A DNA stretch of 64,000 bases from positions 124,001 to 188,000 of the forward strand of contig NZ_SJJZ01000002.1 in NCBI RefSeq assembly GCF_004331345.1, given 5' to 3'. Shown here piece after piece: positions 8,321 through 16,639 of the stretch; positions within the stretch are counted from its first letter, which is position 1, and every line of letters starts with the position of its first letter. The notes under the pieces were generated by a model. It did no database searches, was not told the DNA's origin, and saw only the letters and a program-made list of their open reading frames with translations. Made by a program: the position numbers and the translations under genes. Source of the stretch: Kribbella soli. GTDB lineage: Bacteria; Actinomycetota; Actinomycetes; Propionibacteriales; Kribbellaceae.

Positions 8321-10036
8321 GTGGACCATCAGATCGTTCTGATTGCCGGAGCCGGGCTCGCGATCATGATCGCGGCCTCGGTGTTCGCGCGCCGGACCGG
8401 CGTCGCCGCGCCGCTGCTGCTCGTTGCCCTGGGCATCGGAGCGAGTTACCTGCCGAGTACGCCGGCCATCCACATCGAGCCCGAGATCATCCTCGCGGGC
8501 ATCCTGCCGCCGCTGCTCTACGCGTCGGCGGTCCAGCTCCCGGTGCTCGACGTACGGCGGAACTTCGGGCTGATCTCGTGGTTGTCGATCGTGATGGTGA
8601 TCGTGTCCGCGCTGGTGATCGGGGCACTCGTCCACGCGCTGTTCCCGAGCATCTCGTTCGCGCTCGCCACCGCACTCGGCGCGGTCGTGAGCCCGACCGA
8701 CGCGGTCGCGGCGACCGCGATCGGGCACCGGGTTGGGCTCCCGCCCCGACTCATGACCGTGCTCGAAGGCGAGAGCCTCGTGAACGACGCGTCGGCGCTC
8801 GTGGTCCTGCGTACGGCGGTCGCCGCGCTCGCCGTCACCACCCACTTCAGCCTCGGCCACACGGCTCTCGACTTCGCTTGGGCAGTTGTGGGCGCGATCC
8901 TGATCGGGGTAGCCGTCGGCCTGCTGACCGTCGCACTGCGGAAGCGCCTCGACGACCCGGTGCTCAACACGACGATCTCGTTCGCCGTACCGTTCCTCGC
9001 CTACTTCCCGGCCGAGGAGGTGCACGCGTCCGGCGTACTCGCCGTGGTGCTCGCCGGCCTGCTGACCGGAGCGCTCGGCAGCCGGAAGTTCAGTGCCCGC
9101 GACCGGCAGACGCAGGCGACCACCTGGACGACGATCAGCTTCATCCTGGAGAGCGGCGTCTTCCTCGCGATGGGGTACCAGCTGCCGGAGCTCGTCGACG
9201 ACGCCCGCGCGGAGACGACGATCGGCGAGATCACGGGCCTCGTCCTGCTGGTGGTCGGCCTGCTGGTCGTCCTGCGTTTCCTCGGGCTGGCCGGGCCCTG
9301 GCTGCAGAGCCGGTTCGGCCGGAAGGACCGCCATGAGCAGGTCCAGGCCCAGCTGGACCAGTTCGAGGAGCACCTCGACACGATGGAGCCGTCCGATCGG
9401 CGCGAGGAGAACCGCGTTGCCTGGGCGCGCAAACGCCTCGCGCGCGGCCGGGCGGACGCGGACTTCGAGAAGCGGGAACCGATCACCGGCCGCGGGATGC
9501 TGGTGCTCGCCTGGGCCGGGATGCGCGGCGTCGTGACAGTCGCGGCCGCGCAGACGATCCCGGCCGGCACGCCGCACCGCGACACGGTCGTGCTCGCGGC
9601 GTTCATCGTCGCGCTGATCACGCTGGTGCTGTTCGGGATCTCGCTGCCCGCGGTGATCGCGAAGATGCGGTTCCGTCCGGAGAGCAGCGAGGACAAGCGC
9701 GACTCGGTGCAGGCGCTGATGCGGCAGATCGGCGAGGCCGCGATCGACGCGGTCGGCCCGCTCGAGGAGCAGACCGTCGACGGCGAGCCCCTCGATCCGG
9801 TCGTGGTCAGCACGCTGAAGGACCGCATCGTGCCGCGCCTGGTCTCCGGGAGCCAGCAGCTCCGGGAGACCAAGGCGGACACGCGCGAACAGATGGAGAT
9901 CCTGCAGCGCCGCTACCTCGACGCGATGCGGGAAGCCCTCGGGACCGAACGCAGCATCGGCGTGTACAGCTCCGAGACGTACCGCCAGGTCGAAGGCTTC
10001 CTCGACACCGTCGAGCAGCGCTTCACCACCTCCTAG
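8321..10036 (+). CDS. CPA1-family Na+/H+ antiporter (NhaP/YjcE type)
   Basis: A 571-residue membrane protein with about 12 transmembrane segments in the first 400 residues and a long cytoplasmic C-terminus. ILPPLLYASAVQLP, AVVSPTDAVAATAI and LEGESLVNDASALV are CPA1 signatures; the ND pair in the last motif is the ion-binding site. MRGVVTVAAAQTIP, near 400, is the conserved late helix. Residues 325-385 are a charged cytoplasmic insert and the tail (450-571) is helical. GTG start at 8321. The function is exchange of Na+ or K+ for protons. The last four bases (CTAG) are shared with the stop of the convergent hydrolase. Confidence 0.92.
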   Translation: MDHQIVLIAGAGLAIMIAASVFARRTGVAAPLLLVALGIGASYLPSTPAIHIEPEIILAGILPPLLYASAVQLPVLDVRRNFGLISWLSIVMVIVSALVIGALVHALFPSISFALATALGAVVSPTDAVAATAIGHRVGLPPRLMTVLEGESLVNDASALVVLRTAVAALAVTTHFSLGHTALDFAWAVVGAILIGVAVGLLTVALRKRLDDPVLNTTISFAVPFLAYFPAEEVHASGVLAVVLAGLLTGALGSRKFSARDRQTQATTWTTISFILESGVFLAMGYQLPELVDDARAETTIGEITGLVLLVVGLLVVLRFLGLAGPWLQSRFGRKDRHEQVQAQLDQFEEHLDTMEPSDRREENRVAWARKRLARGRADADFEKREPITGRGMLVLAWAGMRGVVTVAAAQTIPAGTPHRDTVVLAAFIVALITLVLFGISLPAVIAKMRFRPESSEDKRDSVQALMRQIGEAAIDAVGPLEEQTVDGEPLDPVVVSTLKDRIVPRLVSGSQQLRETKADTREQMEILQRRYLDAMREALGTERSIGVYSSETYRQVEGFLDTVEQRFTTS

Positions 10037-10767
10037 CGCAGGTGGCGGTTGAAGAACCGCACCATGCTCTCCACCTCGAAACGCGGGACCTCCTTGTGTG
10101 CGCCCGCGTTCGCGTGCAGGGACTTCTCCGTCGACGCGAACGCATCGAACAACGCCAGCCCGGAGTCGCGTGGGATGTGCTGATCGTCCCACTGCAGCAG
10201 GAACTCGACCGGCACCTTGATCCGGCGGGCGTGCTCGGCGAGCGTCCCGTCGTACCAGAAGATGCCGAACACCGCGGCCGCGATCCGGGGATCGCCGGCG
10301 GTCAGCGGTACGCCGACCGCGGTGCCCATGTTGAGCCCGAAGTACCCGAAGGGGCCGTCGATCTCGGGCAGCCGCTCGAGCGCGTCGAGAGTTGCCTGCC
10401 ACTCGGGTACGGCGCGTTCCGCCAGATGCAGGTTGTACGGGACGACGATCGGGCCGACCGGTACGCCGGTGCTCATCGCCTCCTGCATCGCGGCGATCTG
10501 CTCGTCGTCGAGCGCCGTACGCGGCCGCTCGCCGTGACCGGGCGCGTCGATCGCGACGGCGTGGAAGCCTTCCGCGACGAGACGCTGGGCGCGGCCGACC
10601 ATCGGGAGCGCCTTGGCGTCGCGTCCGCCGCCGTGCCCAAGAAGCACGAGCGGGCCGGTCTGGGCGGGCGGTGACCAGAGCATGCCGTGGATGTCATCGC
10701 CGAGGGTGAACTCGCGTTCCAGGACGCCGTTCGTGGTGGTGGTGCTGAGGAAATGCAGATCAGTCAT
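10033..10767 (-). CDS. Alpha/beta hydrolase (dienelactone-hydrolase-like) with Asn replacing the nucleophilic Ser
   Basis: A 244-residue alpha/beta hydrolase. GPLVLLGHGGG near residue 40 is the oxyanion strand-turn. The nucleophile elbow, normally G-x-S-x-G, reads G-L-N-M-G with Asn at 146 (codon AAC). The other triad members are in place: Asp in QWDDQHIPR and His in AGAHKEVP. Unless Asn can act, the enzyme should be inactive or use another chemistry. The ATG at 10767 follows AAAGGG. A 19-codon ORF and a hairpin lie just upstream on the same strand, and the sulfatase gene precedes these. Confidence 0.85.
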   Translation of the reverse strand: MTDLHFLSTTTTNGVLEREFTLGDDIHGMLWSPPAQTGPLVLLGHGGGRDAKALPMVGRAQRLVAEGFHAVAIDAPGHGERPRTALDDEQIAAMQEAMSTGVPVGPIVVPYNLHLAERAVPEWQATLDALERLPEIDGPFGYFGLNMGTAVGVPLTAGDPRIAAAVFGIFWYDGTLAEHARRIKVPVEFLLQWDDQHIPRDSGLALFDAFASTEKSLHANAGAHKEVPRFEVESMVRFFNRHLR

Positions 10768-10780
10768 GGTGGTGCCCTTT

Positions 10781-10810
10781 CAGGAGTGCCTGATTGCGGC
10801 GCTCCTGGCG
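10781..10810 (-). promoter_or_regulatory. Hairpin in the leader of the Asn-hydrolase gene
   Basis: CAGGAG (10781-10786) pairs with CTCCTG (10802-10807). The stem continues inward for GCC/GGC past one mismatch, giving about nine base pairs around a seven-base loop. It lies directly between the stop of a short leader ORF (10815) and the AAAGGG ribosome-binding site (10774-10779), the position expected of an attenuator. Its function is inference. Confidence 0.4.
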
Positions 10811-10814
10811 ACAC

Positions 10815-10874
10815 CTAGTCCGATCGCCCTGCCGTGACGGAGAGAGGGAGCACCCGTCGAGATACAGCGTTCAT
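10815..10874 (-). CDS. Putative 19-residue leader peptide
   Basis: A short ORF, MNAVSRRVLPLSVTAGRSD. Its ATG at 10874 is preceded by GAGGAGGTGGG, a better ribosome-binding site than that of the hydrolase downstream. It lies in the 183-base gap between the sulfatase stop and the hydrolase start, on the same strand. A short, well-initiated ORF followed immediately by a hairpin is the usual arrangement of a translation-coupled leader. The peptide has no obvious run of one amino acid that would point to a specific attenuation signal. Coding status is unproven. Confidence 0.4.
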   Translation of the reverse strand: MNAVSRRVLPLSVTAGRSD

Positions 10875-10950
10875 GGGTCCCACCTCCTCGCGTGAAGTCA
10901 CGTCCGCCGGTACGGTACTCGCCCGCTCGGCGGACCCGCCAACGAATTTC

Positions 10951-12345
10951 TCACCAGTCCGCGACGCGTTCCTGGCTGCGGTCCTCGGTGGCGACCAGGA
11001 CGTCGAGGAGGAACTCCTGGAGCTCGGTGCGGATGTCTCGGTGCAGCGGGTCGTCCCAGAGGTTCTGCAACTCGTCCGGATCGGCCGTGAGGTCGTACAG
11101 CTCACCGGTCCTGGCGGTCGCGGGAGAGGCGTGCTGGACGATGAGTTTCCAGTGGTCGCGCCGGAGCATCGTGAGGTGGACCGGGGTCGGGTACGGATGG
11201 CCGCTGTTGCGGTACTCGCTCAGCGCCCACCCGCGGCCCGCTGCGCGATTGGTGGCCAACGGCAACAGATCCTGCCCTTCGCCGCGCGGCTGCAGCCCGG
11301 CGGCGGTGAGGATCGTGGCGCCGAGGTCGATCCACTGGACCAGCTCGGTGGTGCGAGTGCCGGCCGGGATCGTCGAGGGCCAGCGCAGGATGAGCGGGAC
11401 GCGGACGGCCTGGTCGTACATCATCGGGCCTTTGAGCATCAGCGCATGGTCGCCGAGCATCTCGCCGTGGTCGCTGGTGAAGATGACGAGCGTGTCGTCG
11501 CTGAGCCCTTCGGCGTCGAGCGCGTCCAGGATCCGGCCGACCTCGTCGTCGACGAGCGTCACCATCGCGTAGTACGCCGCCTTCACCTCCTGCAGCTCTC
11601 CCGGGCTGTACGACGTGAAGCCGCGCGCGTGGCCGGCGTACGACTCGTGGGACGCCTCGGTCTGGATCGCTGGCTTCCCGGCCAGGTCGTCGGGGAGTGG
11701 GCGGGTCAGTGCCTTGTCCCGGTAGCGGCGTACGTAGTCCTCCGGGGCGCCGAAGCCGTGATGCGGGTCGAAGAAGTTGGCGACGAACAGGAACGGCTTG
11801 TCGCGGTCGCGGGACTGTGTAAGGAAGTCGATCGTCTGCTCGCCGATCCAGTGGCTGTAGTGGATCTCGGCGGGGAGCGTGTCGTAGTCGACTTCCGCCC
11901 CGGCCAGGTCGGGACGAAGGGTGTGGAGCCAGCGGTGGTACTCGTTCTCCGACGAGCCCGGGTACGGGTCGTGGGCCCAGCGAAACACGCGGAAACCGTC
12001 GTCGTGCCGCTTCTCGGAACGGCCGCCGAAGCAGGCGTTGAGGTGGAACTTGCCGACCAGGCCGCAGTCGTACCCGGCCTCGGCGAGGTCCTTGCTGAAC
12101 AAGCGCTCGTGCTCCGGCAGGCCGACACCGTTCGCCCACAGGCCGTGCTGGTGCACGTATCGGCCGGTCATCAGGCTGGCGCGGGACGGGCCGCAGACCG
12201 GGTTCTGCACGTAGCAGTTCTCGAACAGCACGCCCTGGGAGGCCAGCCGGTCGAGGTTCGGGGTCTCGATCTCGTCGTTGCCGGAGGCACCGAGCGCGGA
12301 GAACCGCTGCTGGTCGGTGCAGAGGAGCAGAACGTTCGGCCGCAT
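10951..12345 (-). CDS. Sulfatase (formylglycine-dependent, arylsulfatase/choline-sulfatase fold)
   Basis: A 464-residue hydrolase of sulfate esters. RPNVLLLCTDQQR at the N-terminus supplies metal-binding Asp residues. Cys51 in NPVCGPSRASLMTGR is the C-x-P-S-R site converted to formylglycine. VGKFHLN and IFTSDHGEMLGDH (metal-binding Asp-His) complete the active site. There is no signal peptide, so it is probably cytoplasmic, as in many soil bacteria that take up sulfated sugars or choline sulfate. It is divergent from the ROK regulator and close to a GH51 arabinofuranosidase, which suggests a polysaccharide-derived substrate; that link is inference. No formylglycine-generating enzyme gene is in the window. 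Confidence 0.9.
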   Translation of the reverse strand: MRPNVLLLCTDQQRFSALGASGNDEIETPNLDRLASQGVLFENCYVQNPVCGPSRASLMTGRYVHQHGLWANGVGLPEHERLFSKDLAEAGYDCGLVGKFHLNACFGGRSEKRHDDGFRVFRWAHDPYPGSSENEYHRWLHTLRPDLAGAEVDYDTLPAEIHYSHWIGEQTIDFLTQSRDRDKPFLFVANFFDPHHGFGAPEDYVRRYRDKALTRPLPDDLAGKPAIQTEASHESYAGHARGFTSYSPGELQEVKAAYYAMVTLVDDEVGRILDALDAEGLSDDTLVIFTSDHGEMLGDHALMLKGPMMYDQAVRVPLILRWPSTIPAGTRTTELVQWIDLGATILTAAGLQPRGEGQDLLPLATNRAAGRGWALSEYRNSGHPYPTPVHLTMLRRDHWKLIVQHASPATARTGELYDLTADPDELQNLWDDPLHRDIRTELQEFLLDVLVATEDRSQERVADW

Positions 12346-12372
12346 GCGGATCAGTGTATTAAATCCAGGGTG

Positions 12373-12402
12373 TTGACAAAAAGACGGTCCGGCGGTCAGA
12401 GT
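12373..12402 (+). promoter_or_regulatory. Candidate sigma70-type promoter of the ROK gene, probably leaderless
   Basis: A perfect TTGACA -35 lies at 12373-12378. An 18-base spacer leads to CAGAGT at 12397-12402, a weak -10. Transcription would then begin at or next to the GTG start codon (12411), giving a leaderless mRNA, consistent with the lack of a ribosome-binding site. An AT-rich TAATAC on the opposite strand (about 12355-12360) may be the -10 of the divergent sulfatase gene. Confidence 0.5.
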
Positions 12403-12410
12403 CGGATCCC

Positions 12411-13574
12411 GTGGGTAGGGAATCGTCCGGGCCGCTGCGGTTGCTCCGGGAAACACACGAGGAACGGGTGCTGTCCGTGCTGCGCACCCGGGGTCCGCTG
12501 ACCCGCGCGCAGCTCGCCGAGCACACGAACCTCTCCCGCGCGACGCTCTCCTCGATCGTCCAAACCCTCCTGAGCAACCAGACCCTGACCGAGCGACGCG
12601 GCGAAGAAACCGGTTCGGCGGTCCGGGGGCGTGGGCGGCCGGTTTCGGTGGTGACGTTGAATCCGGCCGGTGGGCTTGCGCTCGGGATGGATCTCGGGCA
12701 GCGCCGGATCCAGGTGACGATTGCGAACGTCGCGCACGAGTTCGTCGCCTCGGGCGCGGTCGCCTGCGCGGAACGTACGCCGTGGGCGCGCCGCCTGCAG
12801 CTCGCACTCGACCTGGTCGACGACCTGACCACCCGCCACGACATGTCCCTGAACTCACTCGCCGGCATCGGCGTCGGAGTAGTCGGCCCCGTACCAGCAG
12901 ACGCAGACCCGTCGGGGCTCGTCCGCTCGTCCGACCGGGTCGCGTTGGTGCGGGACACGTTGCGCGAGCGGTTCGGCGTACCTGTGTTTGTGGACAACAA
13001 CACGCGGCTAGCAGCGCTGGCGGAGGCAGTGTGGGGCGCAGGCTCGGGAGTAGACAGCGCGCTGTATTTGCGGCTCTCGTACGGCGTCGGTGGCGGGCTC
13101 GTGCTCGGTGGTCGGCTGTTCGCGGGGGCCGGCGGCGCGGCGGGGGAGCTCGGGCACATCAGCGTGGACCACGACGGTCCGCCCTGTTCCTGCGGCGGCC
13201 GCGGCTGCCTCGAGCGGTACGTATCGCTGACAACCCTGCAAGCGCAATGCGACAACATCCTCGACGCCCGCGACCAGAAGGCACGCGACCTGCTGGCGGA
13301 CGCCGGTGCACGCATCGGCGAGGTCCTGGCCGCAGCCTGCAACACCGTCAACCCGGAAGTCGTCGTGATCGGCGGCGAACTGGCCGAGACCGGCGACCAC
13401 CTGTTCAAGCCGCTGGGTGCCGCGTTCCGGCGATTCACCCACAGCCAGGTCCACCGCACGGTACGAGTCACCCGCGCAGTGCTCGGCCCCGACGCCGCTG
13501 CCCGCGGCGGCATCGCCCTCGTACTCACGGCAACACCAGCGGAGCCCGAGTGGCGGAGAACATCCTGCTCCTGA
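12411..13574 (+). CDS. ROK-family transcriptional regulator
   Basis: A 387-residue protein. Residues 15-75 are a MarR/XylR-type winged HTH (LTRAQLAEHTNLSRATLSSIV). The rest is the ROK sugar-kinase fold: ALGMDLGQRRIQV, the DNN motif in VFVDNNTRLAAL, ELGHISV, and zinc-binding CSCGGRGCLERY. Such proteins are usually sugar-responsive repressors. It lies between a divergent sulfatase and a GH51 arabinofuranosidase 56 bases downstream, and probably controls one or both. GTG start at 12411 with no ribosome-binding site but a TTGACA box about 35 bases before it. The last ~13 residues (after LVLTA) extend past the usual ROK end. Confidence 0.9.
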   Translation: MGRESSGPLRLLRETHEERVLSVLRTRGPLTRAQLAEHTNLSRATLSSIVQTLLSNQTLTERRGEETGSAVRGRGRPVSVVTLNPAGGLALGMDLGQRRIQVTIANVAHEFVASGAVACAERTPWARRLQLALDLVDDLTTRHDMSLNSLAGIGVGVVGPVPADADPSGLVRSSDRVALVRDTLRERFGVPVFVDNNTRLAALAEAVWGAGSGVDSALYLRLSYGVGGGLVLGGRLFAGAGGAAGELGHISVDHDGPPCSCGGRGCLERYVSLTTLQAQCDNILDARDQKARDLLADAGARIGEVLAAACNTVNPEVVVIGGELAETGDHLFKPLGAAFRRFTHSQVHRTVRVTRAVLGPDAAARGGIALVLTATPAEPEWRRTSCS

Positions 13575-13629
13575 ACCTCGACGCCTACGACACCGCTCTC
13601 AGCGCTCTCGACCAGGAGGCCTCCCGCCC

Positions 13630-15309
13630 GTGACTGACGCTGTGACTCCCGCTGGTACTGCCGCTGTGACTCCGGCCGCGACGATCGACATCCGCCGGGA
13701 CCGGCGACACCCCATCGACCCGATGATCTACGGGCACTTCCTGGAGTCTGCGTTCTTCGGCAACATCGAGGGCGGCGTCTTCGACGAAGGCTCACCGCTC
13801 GCGTACGGCGGCGACGGTGCACATGACGGTGCGCGGGACGGTGCGCGGAACGGTTTGCGGTCCGACGTGATCGAGCTCTGCCGGGATCTCGGTCTCCCCG
13901 TGGTCCGCTGGCCAGGCGGCAACTTCACGTCGGCGTACCACTGGGAAGACGGCGTCGGACCGCGCGACGCTCGGCCGCGGCGGCTGGAGCTGGCCTGGGG
14001 CTCGGAAGAGAGCAACCGCTTCGGCACCGACGAGTTCCTCGCCTGGTGCGCCGAGGTCGGGACCGAGCCGTACCTGGCGCACAGCTGCCGCGACGTCGAC
14101 GAAGCGGTCCGCTGGGTCGAGTACACCAACCACGGCGGCGACACCGAGTACACCCGGCGGCGGGCGCGCAACGGCCATCCGGCGCCGTACGGCGTGAAGT
14201 ACTGGGGACTCGGCAACGAGGTGTACGGCGACTGGCAGATGGGCCACCGCAGCGCCGCCGCGTACGCCGCCGACGCGGCCGAGCACGCCCGGTTCATGCG
14301 GGCTGTCGACCCATCGCTGAAGTTCATCGCGGTCGGCAAGACCGATGACCGCGACGGCTGGACCGAGACCCTACTAGGTGCCGTCGGCAACCAGATCGAC
14401 TACCTGTCGTTCCACTTGTACGGCGCGACGACGCAGCTGATCGACGGCGCGGGGGAGTACGACGCGATCGTTGCCCAGTCGCTCTACTTCGAGCAGCAGA
14501 TCGTCGAGTACTCGGACCTGGTCGGTGGGATCGCGGCGAGAAACGCCGGAGAGCGCTCTCTGGCACTCTCTCTCGACGAGTGGAACATCCGGCACGTCGA
14601 GCCCGCGACCTGGCCGGAGCCGCAGCCGTCGGACGACGGCGGGACGGTCGCCCGTGAGGTCGACGGCTTACCGACGCATCCCGCCCATCGGGTGAACCGG
14701 TGGAGTCCGAGAACGCTCGCCGACGCGCTCTTCTACGCCGGTGTCTTCCACGCCCTGCACCGCGCCGGCGGCCGCGAGGTCCCGGTCGCGATGGCGAACA
14801 CGGTCAACCTGCTGAACGCGAACGGCGTGATCGTCGCCCGTCCCGACGGCGCCGTGCGCGCGGCGACGTACCACGTCTGGGATCTGTACCAGAACCACCT
14901 CGGCCCGATCGCGCTCGCCGCCGACGTACGGTCGCCCAGCAAACTGACCGCCGTACGGCAGGGCGACGAGCGCGACCACCACGGCGAGTTCCGCACCTAC
15001 CCGGCGACCGTCCCGGATCTGGACGTCTCCGCGACCCAGACCGCCGACGGCAGCTCGATCCGCATCGCCGTCATCAACCGCCACCGCGACACAGCGATCC
15101 GCGCCGGCCTGACCCTGGACACGAGCCAAGACGCCCTGCCGGCACGGGCTGCGGTGAAGCAACTAACCGCGGACGACGTACTCGCGTCCAACAGCCTGAC
15201 CGCGCCGGACGCCGTGAGCCTGCGCGACCTAGGCACCGTCGAACTGACCGACGCGAGCTACGACTTCCCACCCCACAGCATCACCCTGCTGTCCTTCGAC
15301 CTCAGCTAG
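13630..15309 (+). CDS. Alpha-L-arabinofuranosidase, GH51
   Basis: A 559-residue intracellular glycoside hydrolase that removes terminal arabinofuranose from arabinan or arabinoxylan oligosaccharides. The (beta/alpha)8 barrel starts near DPMIYGHFLES. The acid/base is Glu197 in GLGNEVYGDW; the nucleophile is Glu317 in LSLDEWNIRH. VRWPGGNF is the substrate-binding strand, and residues from about 390 form the C-terminal beta domain. The GTG start at 13630 follows AGGAGG; the frame is open further upstream but overlaps the ROK gene. There is no signal peptide. Low-complexity Asp-Gly-Ala repeats (about residues 60-75) look like an insertion. The stop shares CTAG with the convergent HAF gene. Confidence 0.94.
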   Translation: MTDAVTPAGTAAVTPAATIDIRRDRRHPIDPMIYGHFLESAFFGNIEGGVFDEGSPLAYGGDGAHDGARDGARNGLRSDVIELCRDLGLPVVRWPGGNFTSAYHWEDGVGPRDARPRRLELAWGSEESNRFGTDEFLAWCAEVGTEPYLAHSCRDVDEAVRWVEYTNHGGDTEYTRRRARNGHPAPYGVKYWGLGNEVYGDWQMGHRSAAAYAADAAEHARFMRAVDPSLKFIAVGKTDDRDGWTETLLGAVGNQIDYLSFHLYGATTQLIDGAGEYDAIVAQSLYFEQQIVEYSDLVGGIAARNAGERSLALSLDEWNIRHVEPATWPEPQPSDDGGTVAREVDGLPTHPAHRVNRWSPRTLADALFYAGVFHALHRAGGREVPVAMANTVNLLNANGVIVARPDGAVRAATYHVWDLYQNHLGPIALAADVRSPSKLTAVRQGDERDHHGEFRTYPATVPDLDVSATQTADGSSIRIAVINRHRDTAIRAGLTLDTSQDALPARAAVKQLTADDVLASNSLTAPDAVSLRDLGTVELTDASYDFPPHSITLLSFDLS

Positions 15310-16193
15310 CCGACGACATCGGAGCAGCCACCCCAGGCGACCGCGTAGGTCGTCCCGTTGTCGGTGATCTCGCCGATCGCATCCGGCCCGGTGCCGACCG
15401 GGTCGGTGCGGCGATCCATGAGCGTACGGATGGTCGTCGACCGCGGGAACGTCCAGCGGACCGTGCCCGTCGCGGTGACGACCTGGTGAGCGCCGTCGGC
15501 GTTCGTCACCGCCGCGTCGCCGGTGCTGTTGATCGAGTGCGGCTCGGTCGGGAGCGGGTACCGCGCGCCGGTCGAGTCGTTCCAGAGCAGGCCGATGAAG
15601 GTGTTGAGCGGCTTGTCGTAGATCTCGTCGCCGCCGGTCCAGTGCCCGCGGATCTCCTTCAAATACGAGCGGTTGCCGTTGCGGCTGTACACATAGGCGC
15701 CGGGCTCGTCCCAGGACTCCCACCGGATCCCGAGCTCGCGGCCTTCGTCGTTGTGCGTCGCGCCGACCACGACGCCGGCGTCGTTGATGTCGTTCGCCGA
15801 GACGCCGTCGGTCCACGTCGGGACCTGCAGCATCGTGTACGTGCCGTTCGAGTACACCCACGGCAGCCACGTCGTACCTTCCTTGTCGAGGCTGGCTCCT
15901 AGCACGGTCCCGCTGCTGTTCACGTCGAGCACGTCGGACACCTCGCCTGGCGCGTCGAGCAGTTGCGGCACGCCGTTCGCCCACAGCACGGGGCGGAAGT
16001 CGAAGTTCCCCACGTCGACCTGACCGACGACGTACTTGCCGGTGTCGTCCACCTTCGCGACCCGCGTCCCGGCTCCGGCCGGTGCACCCGCGGGCGCCGC
16101 CAGGAGTGACGCCGTACAGGACGCGGTTGGGGCCGCGTACGACGTGCCTGCCGGCAGTGCGGGTAGTGCCAGCGCGCCCGCTGCTCCGAGCAC
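15306..16193 (-). CDS. HAF-repeat-containing secreted protein (start uncertain)
   Basis: A 295-residue protein. An Ala-Leu-rich hydrophobic stretch ending SYAAP resembles a signal peptide. It is followed by repeated motifs of the HAF extracellular-repeat type (VLWANGVPQLLD, VLDVNSSGTVLGAS, ANDINDAGVVVGATH). The only start codon in the region is a GTG at 16193, which leaves no positively charged n-region. The frame continues upstream as GRKDVQLVLGAAG, which would supply one, but contains no start codon before a stop. The start may therefore have been lost or the sequence may contain an error. Function is unknown; surface or extracellular location is inferred. Confidence 0.6.
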   Translation of the reverse strand: MLGAAGALALPALPAGTSYAAPTASCTASLLAAPAGAPAGAGTRVAKVDDTGKYVVGQVDVGNFDFRPVLWANGVPQLLDAPGEVSDVLDVNSSGTVLGASLDKEGTTWLPWVYSNGTYTMLQVPTWTDGVSANDINDAGVVVGATHNDEGRELGIRWESWDEPGAYVYSRNGNRSYLKEIRGHWTGGDEIYDKPLNTFIGLLWNDSTGARYPLPTEPHSINSTGDAAVTNADGAHQVVTATGTVRWTFPRSTTIRTLMDRRTDPVGTGPDAIGEITDNGTTYAVAWGGCSDVVG

Positions 16194-16252
16194 GAGCTGA
16201 ACATCTTTTCGACCAGGGCCGTAACGATCTGCCGAGTAGTAGTGTCGCGCGC

Positions 16253-16639
16253 ATGGACGTCAACGCACGCGTGCTCGTGATCGGACTCGACCCGTACCGC
16301 GTCCCCGGGCCGTGGGATCCGGAGCCTGTCGCGACCGGGATCCAGATCGGGATGGCGGACTTCGCGTCGCACGGCGTCGGCGCACAGACCTGCCTGGTCG
16401 GACTGGACGGCAGCGACGACATCGAGGCGGTGGTGAGCGCGGCGTTGGCGGCGCAGCCGTGGGAATGCGTCGTGATCGGTGGCGGGATCCGGAAGAACGA
16501 GGATCAGCTCGAGCTGTTCGAACGGATCGTCAACCTCACGCGGCAGCACGCTCCGGACGCGGCCATCGCCTTCAACAGCAGGCCGGACGACACGTACCAC
16601 GCGGCCGCGCGCTGGCTCAGTGGAGATCGAGACGCATGA
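16253..16639 (+). CDS. Conserved hypothetical protein
   Basis: A 128-residue protein with a clear alternating alpha/beta pattern: ARVLVIGLDPYRV, TCLVGLDGSDDIEAVV, CVVIGGGIRKNEDQLELFERIVNL and a final helix. It resembles a small Rossmann-like protein but has no nucleotide-binding glycine motif in the first loop, so I assign no function. ATG at 16253. Its 3' end overlaps the convergent GNAT gene by 23 bases. Confidence 0.6.
   Translation: MDVNARVLVIGLDPYRVPGPWDPEPVATGIQIGMADFASHGVGAQTCLVGLDGSDDIEAVVSAALAAQPWECVVIGGGIRKNEDQLELFERIVNLTRQHAPDAAIAFNSRPDDTYHAAARWLSGDRDA

Noticed and set aside
13550..13633. 27-codon GTG ORF (MAENILLLNLDAYDTALSALDQ...) between the ROK and GH51 genes
   Set aside because: It overlaps the ROK 3' end and the GH51 start, has no ribosome-binding site, and could be chance in GC-rich DNA.
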